Shown here: positions 13,608 to 17,034 of the stretch, one piece after another | How the letters are laid out: the number at the start of each line of letters is the position of its first letter | How positions within the stretch are numbered: position 1 is the first letter of the stretch | NCBI GenBank assembly: GCA_964526225.1 | Contig: CAZGLL010000031.1 | Coordinates: forward strand, 1 to 17,034 | Source: DRYM01 sp964526225 | GTDB taxonomy: Archaea > Thermoproteota > Thermoprotei_A > EX4484-217-1 | DNA length: 17,034 bases | Reading direction: 5' to 3' | Notes under the pieces: model-generated | The model's database searches: none | Told to the model about the DNA's origin: nothing | Seen by the model: only the letters and a program-made list of their open reading frames with translations | Program-made: the position numbers and the translations under genes

Positions 13608-15033
13608 TTGGTTTCTCCTTGAATATGTTTTTGTTTAGAATAACGAAGTCAGCCTTATAGCCTTTCCTAAGGACGCCTTTATCTTTCTCGTTAAGTATTA
13701 AACTACCGTTCCTAGTGTACATTTTAAGAGCTTCATTTATTGGAACTCTTTCGCCAATTCCTTCATCACTTATTGCTGCTTCAAGATTAATAAGTGGATC
13801 GAATGGTTCAACAGGGGCATCTGAGGAGAATGAAATAAGCAATCCTTTCTTCGATAAAGTATAGAACATGTACGCATACTTACTACTTTCACCTATTACA
13901 TTAGGTAGCCACGTATCCGAAATTCTAAAGTGTGGTTGAACGGAAATGCCAAAGATTTTTCGTTTAGAAAGTTTTTCAATAATGTCTGGTGGCGTTAAAC
14001 TGCAATGCTCTATTCTAATACTACTTAGAAGACTTTCTTTAACATTCAATATTTCCTCAATAGCTCTATCGCCTATGGCATGAACTGCTACTAACATGCC
14101 CAGCTTCCTAGCTTTGCCAACAATGTTTTCTAAAACACTACTGGTTATGAGGAGTTCACCTTTACTTTCCGATCTAACGTAGTTATGTCTTAAAGCGGCT
14201 GTTCGACCTCCAAAACTACCATCGCCTATAACCTTAATTCCCGTTACTTTCAATTTTTCATTACCGAAGCGTCCTTTAATCGTAAGTTTAAGCAATAATT
14301 CAAGGTATTTTACGTCGAAAAACACTCTAACTTTCAATAGCGTGTTTGTACATTGTAGAATGTAGAATTCTAGGGGATCAGTGTTCATTGAAGCTACTGT
14401 TGTTAAACCCTTACTTAATAGTTCATTTAAGACTTCATTCATTAATTTAACATACTGTCTAGGTGGAGGTTTAGGTATTTTCTCCAATACATATTCTAAG
14501 GCTTTTTCTTTGATTACACCTGTAGGTTTACCATTACTATCCACTTCAACTCCTTCTACAATTTCGGGGTTATCCCATAGCCTTACTTTCTTAAGTAACT
14601 GTGTATTAGCTACTCCAACATGTCCACATACACGTACTATTAGAACCGGTTTTTCAGGTACTACTTCGTCTAAGTCATGTCTTGTTGGTATTTTTTCCTC
14701 ACGAAACAGTTTTTCATTAAAACCTCTACCTATAATCCAAGGCGTTTTTGCTTCTCCAAGTTTACTAAATAGTTCATCAAAACTTCTAACACTAGATAGG
14801 TTAATCCATTGCTTCTGAAGAGCAAGCCACTTCAAATGTAAATGAGAATCTATAAATCCAGGGGTAACTGTTGCCCCATTTAAATCGATAACTTTAGCGC
14901 CCAAGTACTTGTTCTCTAATGACTCACCAACATCAATTATTTCATTGCATGCTACAGCTAAGCTATTAACCCTAGGGTTTAGTGGGTCTTGAGTAAAAAT
15001 TTCAGCATTAGTGTAAACCGTTATTTTACACAT
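13546..15033 (-). CDS. Amidohydrolase, YtcJ-like (Amidohydro_3) metal-dependent hydrolase
   Basis: This 495-residue protein of the amidohydrolase superfamily has the length expected for COG1574/YtcJ-like enzymes. It has an N-terminal beta-sandwich, then TPGFIDSHLHL (57-67; metal ligands His64 and His66). Then come GIKVIGDGSFGGRTA (265-279), VAVHAIGDRA (315-324; His318), IEHCS (341-345; His343) and SFSSDAPV (401-408; Asp405), the classic metal-site series. It closes with the second half of the sandwich (KADFVILNKNIF). Such enzymes hydrolyse amide or related bonds; the substrate is not identifiable. ATG 15033 is a good start. A TATA-like AGATTTATTTTG on the minus strand near 15077 gives a transcript start near 15050. 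It is the first gene of a two-gene unit with the glycosyltransferase and is divergent from the sRNA promoter. Confidence 0.92.
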   Translation of the reverse strand: MCKITVYTNAEIFTQDPLNPRVNSLAVACNEIIDVGESLENKYLGAKVIDLNGATVTPGFIDSHLHLKWLALQKQWINLSSVRSFDELFSKLGEAKTPWIIGRGFNEKLFREEKIPTRHDLDEVVPEKPVLIVRVCGHVGVANTQLLKKVRLWDNPEIVEGVEVDSNGKPTGVIKEKALEYVLEKIPKPPPRQYVKLMNEVLNELLSKGLTTVASMNTDPLEFYILQCTNTLLKVRVFFDVKYLELLLKLTIKGRFGNEKLKVTGIKVIGDGSFGGRTAALRHNYVRSESKGELLITSSVLENIVGKARKLGMLVAVHAIGDRAIEEILNVKESLLSSIRIEHCSLTPPDIIEKLSKRKIFGISVQPHFRISDTWLPNVIGESSKYAYMFYTLSKKGLLISFSSDAPVEPFDPLINLEAAISDEGIGERVPINEALKMYTRNGSLILNEKDKGVLRKGYKADFVILNKNIFKEKPSEAKVIATVIEGKVAYGRIS

Positions 15034-15095
15034 GACCTATCTTCACTAAGCTACAGTACTTTGTTTCTCGCAAAATAAATCTTAACTCCACCAAG

Positions 15096-15105
15096 CTTAA
15101 ATACC
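15096..15105 (+). promoter_or_regulatory. TATA box of the C/D box sRNA
   Basis: GCTTAAATAC is a good archaeal TATA element. Its centre lies about 25 bases upstream of 15126, just before the C box at 15130, exactly where an sRNA transcript should begin. Confidence 0.6.
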
Positions 15106-15125
15106 TACTTCACCGAGTGATAATG

Positions 15126-15185
15126 TGGAATGATGATACTTGCCCCCCAGAGACGGAGATGATGTCATTACCGCGAACTGACCAA
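15126..15185 (+). ncRNA. Predicted C/D box sRNA with two guides to the 16S rRNA 530 loop
   Basis: All four boxes are visible in order: C box ATGATGA (15130-15136), an 11-base guide, D' box CAGA (15148-15151, one change from CUGA), a seven-base spacer, C' box ATGATGT (15159-15165), a 12-base guide, and D box CTGA (15178-15181). TGG (15126-15128) can pair with CCA (15182-15184) to close the ends. The D guide is complementary over nine bases to CGCGGUAAU of the universal 16S sequence (E. coli 526-534). The D' guide is complementary to GGGCAAGU, which I recall as conserved in archaeal 16S just upstream (about 504-511). By the D+5 rule the methylated bases would be about C528 and G506. It would assemble with L7Ae, Nop5 and fibrillarin. 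A TATA box sits at the right distance. The archaeal target sequence comes from memory, not a search. Confidence 0.78.
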
Positions 15186-15218
15186 AACATGAAATAATCA
15201 CACTTAAGGTGCACTATT

Positions 15219-15479
15219 GTGTCTGAGAAGTATGAATGTGAAAAACCACCATGCATCCATGTAGTTCCAGATCATAGGAGGAAAAAATTTGCAATATTTT
15301 TCGAAGACGACGAAGGAAACGTATTATATGTTGAATCTTCGAAAATAAAGGAGGCCTATAAGAAAATAGTTGAGCTTGAACGTAAACACTATAGAGAAGC
15401 CACAGGAGACGAAATAGATCGGATAGCTAGGGAAAAACTTAACGTAGAACCCGTAGAGTATGTTGAGGAAGAATTTTAA
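15219..15479 (+). CDS. Small charged hypothetical protein (86 aa)
   Basis: I do not recognise this protein. It is short and charged, with a cysteine pair near the start (Cys7 and Cys12 in YECEKPPCIHV). A beta-like segment (KKFAIFFEDDEGNVLYVESS, residues 22-41) follows, then a long helix (about 42-58 KIKEAYKKIVELERKHY and 61-74) and an acidic tail (VEYVEEEF). The GTG start at 15219 is backed by AAGGTG at 15206-15211, and codon use looks like the neighbours, so it is probably real. It follows the sRNA by about 35 bases, has no clear TATA box of its own and could share that promoter. The next gene starts 86 bases later. No membrane segment or signal peptide is present. Confidence 0.7.
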   Translation: MSEKYECEKPPCIHVVPDHRRKKFAIFFEDDEGNVLYVESSKIKEAYKKIVELERKHYREATGDEIDRIAREKLNVEPVEYVEEEF

Positions 15480-15554
15480 CTTCCATAGAGACATTAGTTG
15501 ATAAGACTTTTTCAGCAAGGCACTTAATTAGCATTGTCTTTTAATAGTTTTGTA

Positions 15555-15561
15555 GAGGTGA
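15555..15561 (+). promoter_or_regulatory. Ribosome binding site deciding a TTG start
   Basis: GAGGTGA lies four bases before the TTG at 15566. It fixes the start of the M55 peptidase gene, which gives the conserved family N-terminus with Asp8 and Glu10. Confidence 0.7.
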
Positions 15562-15565
15562 TTGT

Positions 15566-16417
15566 TTGAAAGCGTATGTTTCGGTCGATATGGAGGGATT
15601 ACCTGGAGTAGTTTCTCCCATTCACACTTCACCTAAGGGGTTCCTACATGAGGAAGCAAGAAAAATAATGACGAAAACGGTGCTTACAGTCGTTGACGAA
15701 CTTTCTAAGCACGGATTCGGCGAAATATATGTTGCAGATAGTCACTGGTACATGGCTAACATAATATATGAGGATCTTCCGGAAAACGTGTTTCTAATAC
15801 GTGGAATTCCTAGACCATATAGTATGGTTTATGGAATCGATGAATCCTTCGATGCAACATTATTCATAGGATACCATGCAAGAGTAGGTTCACGAGGCGC
15901 AATTCTAGAACACACATACAGTAGCACCTATATTAGAGGAATCAAAGTGAACGGTGTTGAAGCAAGCGAATACTATCTCAACGCTCTAGTAGCAGGACAC
16001 TACAACGTACCAGTAATTTTAGTAGCAGGAGACAACAAATTAGGAGAGGAGGTTAAAGAGAGAACACCATGGACAAAATACGTTGAACTCAAAAAATCAA
16101 TAACAAGATACGCAGCAATAAACCCAAACCTAAATGTAGCATTAAAGAAACTCAGAAACGGAATAAAAGAAGCAATAAACGATCTAAGAAAAGGCAAAAT
16201 GAAACCCCTAAGAACCAAGGAGCCAGTAGAAATAGAAATAACACTACCAAACAGCGGATACGCAGACATAGCAGAGTACATACCTGGAACAATAAGAGTA
16301 AACGGGTGCACAATAAGATATGCAGCTAAAAACATTATCGAAGCATACAAATACCTACAAGCAACAGTGTATATAGCATCAGCACTAGATACCCTGTATT
16401 CAACGCTTCTAAAATGA
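15566..16417 (+). CDS. dppA: M55-family D-aminopeptidase (DppA-like)
   Basis: This 283-residue protein matches DppA of Bacillus subtilis, a zinc-dependent, decameric D-aminopeptidase that releases D-amino acids from small peptides. The metal ligands line up with the known ones: Asp8 and Glu10 in VSVDMEG, His60 in ADSHW, His104 in GYHAR and Glu132 in NGVEASE. His116 in LEHTY corresponds to the catalytic histidine. The length is normal. The TTG start is set by GAGGTGA at 15555-15561. The second half (from about 15,970) uses A- and C-ending codons far more than the first half and the neighbouring genes. No peptide-transporter genes are adjacent, so its role may be peptide salvage rather than the dpp operon role. 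It converges with the regulator gene with an 11-base gap. Confidence 0.93.
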   Translation: MKAYVSVDMEGLPGVVSPIHTSPKGFLHEEARKIMTKTVLTVVDELSKHGFGEIYVADSHWYMANIIYEDLPENVFLIRGIPRPYSMVYGIDESFDATLFIGYHARVGSRGAILEHTYSSTYIRGIKVNGVEASEYYLNALVAGHYNVPVILVAGDNKLGEEVKERTPWTKYVELKKSITRYAAINPNLNVALKKLRNGIKEAINDLRKGKMKPLRTKEPVEIEITLPNSGYADIAEYIPGTIRVNGCTIRYAAKNIIEAYKYLQATVYIASALDTLYSTLLK

Positions 16418-16428
16418 TAATAAAAACA

Positions 16429-17034
16429 TTAGTGCATCTTTTTGCTATACGCTTTTCTCTCTTCTTTTAAAACTCTTCTTATAGCTTTAACAATAACATC
16501 CCAGCCACTTAACCAACCGTGTTCGGTAAACATTTCAACAGGTATAGTCCATGTAGAAAGAGCTTTGGTAATTATAGGGTATAAGAAATAGTCGTAAACT
16601 ATGTTTTCTCTAATAAGACCTTCCATAAAAGCAAGGAATTTAATCTCTTCAGACTTAGGTATTACAAACGTCGCGATAATCTTATAGTCGCCAATAACTT
16701 TAGCAAACCTAGGCATTATTGGAGTATTCCATAAGGTATTAATGAAATTTAGCATAGATTTCTTATCATAAAAGTCAATGATTCCATAAAGGTGCTTAGA
16801 CATTTCAGGATGAAAAACAGCAACTCTAGGAACATAGCCTAAAATTACACCATAACCTACTAAGTGTTTTACATAATGATGCTTAACAGTTGTAGGACTT
16901 AAATTAAGGGATTTACCTAGCTCTACATAATCTTTAAATGCATTAACTTCCAACTCCTCTAAAATCCTAACATCATGAACATCAACCTTAATTTCGTATC
17001 GTGGTTCCTCTAAGATATTTAAAGGAAGAACATA
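16429..17034 (-). CDS. Lrp/AsnC-like winged-helix transcriptional regulator, N-terminus cut by window edge
   Basis: The frame is open to the window end, so the gene enters from beyond 17034; 201 codons are visible, 27 more than if the internal TTG at 16953 were used. Residues 22-64 of the visible part (DVRILEELEVNAFKDYVELGKSLNL..TTVKHHYVKHLVGYGVI) form an Lrp-type winged helix. A tail follows with two alpha-beta segments (LYGIIDFYDKKSMLNFINTLW and IGDYKIIATFVIPKSEEI) resembling an effector-binding RAM-like domain, then a Trp-rich C-terminus. The missing N-terminal part may hold another domain. Effector and targets are unknown. Its stop is 11 bases from the stop of the convergent DppA gene, and no promoter is visible in the window. 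Confidence 0.8.
   Translation of the reverse strand, partial: YVLPLNILEEPRYEIKVDVHDVRILEELEVNAFKDYVELGKSLNLSPTTVKHHYVKHLVGYGVILGYVPRVAVFHPEMSKHLYGIIDFYDKKSMLNFINTLWNTPIMPRFAKVIGDYKIIATFVIPKSEEIKFLAFMEGLIRENIVYDYFLYPIITKALSTWTIPVEMFTEHGWLSGWDVIVKAIRRVLKEERKAYSKKMH

Overview
The window comes from an archaeon, most probably a thermophilic or hyperthermophilic member of the Thermoproteota (crenarchaeal or neighbouring lineage). The evidence is AT-rich intergenic DNA with TATA-type promoters, frequent GTG/TTG starts with GGTG/GAGG ribosome binding sites, a two-domain disulfide oxidoreductase, a class II ribonucleotide reductase, DUF131-type membrane proteins, an archaeal-type ThiI and a C/D box guide RNA gene. 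No mobile element, CRISPR array, tRNA or rRNA gene was found. Both window ends cut through genes.

Layout. 1-1900 (minus): a truncated AIR-synthase/HypE-like protein preceded by and overlapping a duplicated PhoU-TrkA_C protein. 1992-3826 (plus): two tandem small two-helix membrane proteins, then a DegT-family aminotransferase. 4067-8018 (plus): adenosylcobalamin-dependent ribonucleotide reductase, then nine bases later a cobalamin adenosyltransferase that can make its cofactor, then a disulfide oxidoreductase with its own promoter. 8043-8909 (minus): a PfkB sugar/nucleoside kinase. 9161-10728 (plus): a small cysteine-bearing HTH regulator and thiI. 10736-15033 (minus): an unrecognised 438-residue protein, a 340-bp gene-free stretch, a PMT-like membrane glycosyltransferase, and an amidohydrolase whose 3' end overlaps the glycosyltransferase start by 62 bases. 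15126-16417 (plus): a C/D box sRNA, an 86-residue hypothetical protein and a DppA-like M55 peptidase. 16429-17034 (minus): a truncated Lrp/AsnC-like regulator.

How the genes fit together. The clearest functional unit is DNA-precursor synthesis: NrdJ needs adenosylcobalamin and a dithiol donor, and the two following genes encode an adenosyltransferase and a disulfide oxidoreductase. The HTH-thiI pair is a second likely operon. The most striking element is the predicted C/D box sRNA in the 15.1-kb intergenic region. Its two guide segments are complementary to the two sides of the universally conserved 530-loop pseudoknot of 16S rRNA (conserved archaeal sequence recalled from knowledge, not searched). 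A motif TTTAACGGCG occurs just upstream of the promoters of both the disulfide oxidoreductase and the HTH regulator, hinting at shared control. Most other genes are ordinary archaeal chromosomal genes.
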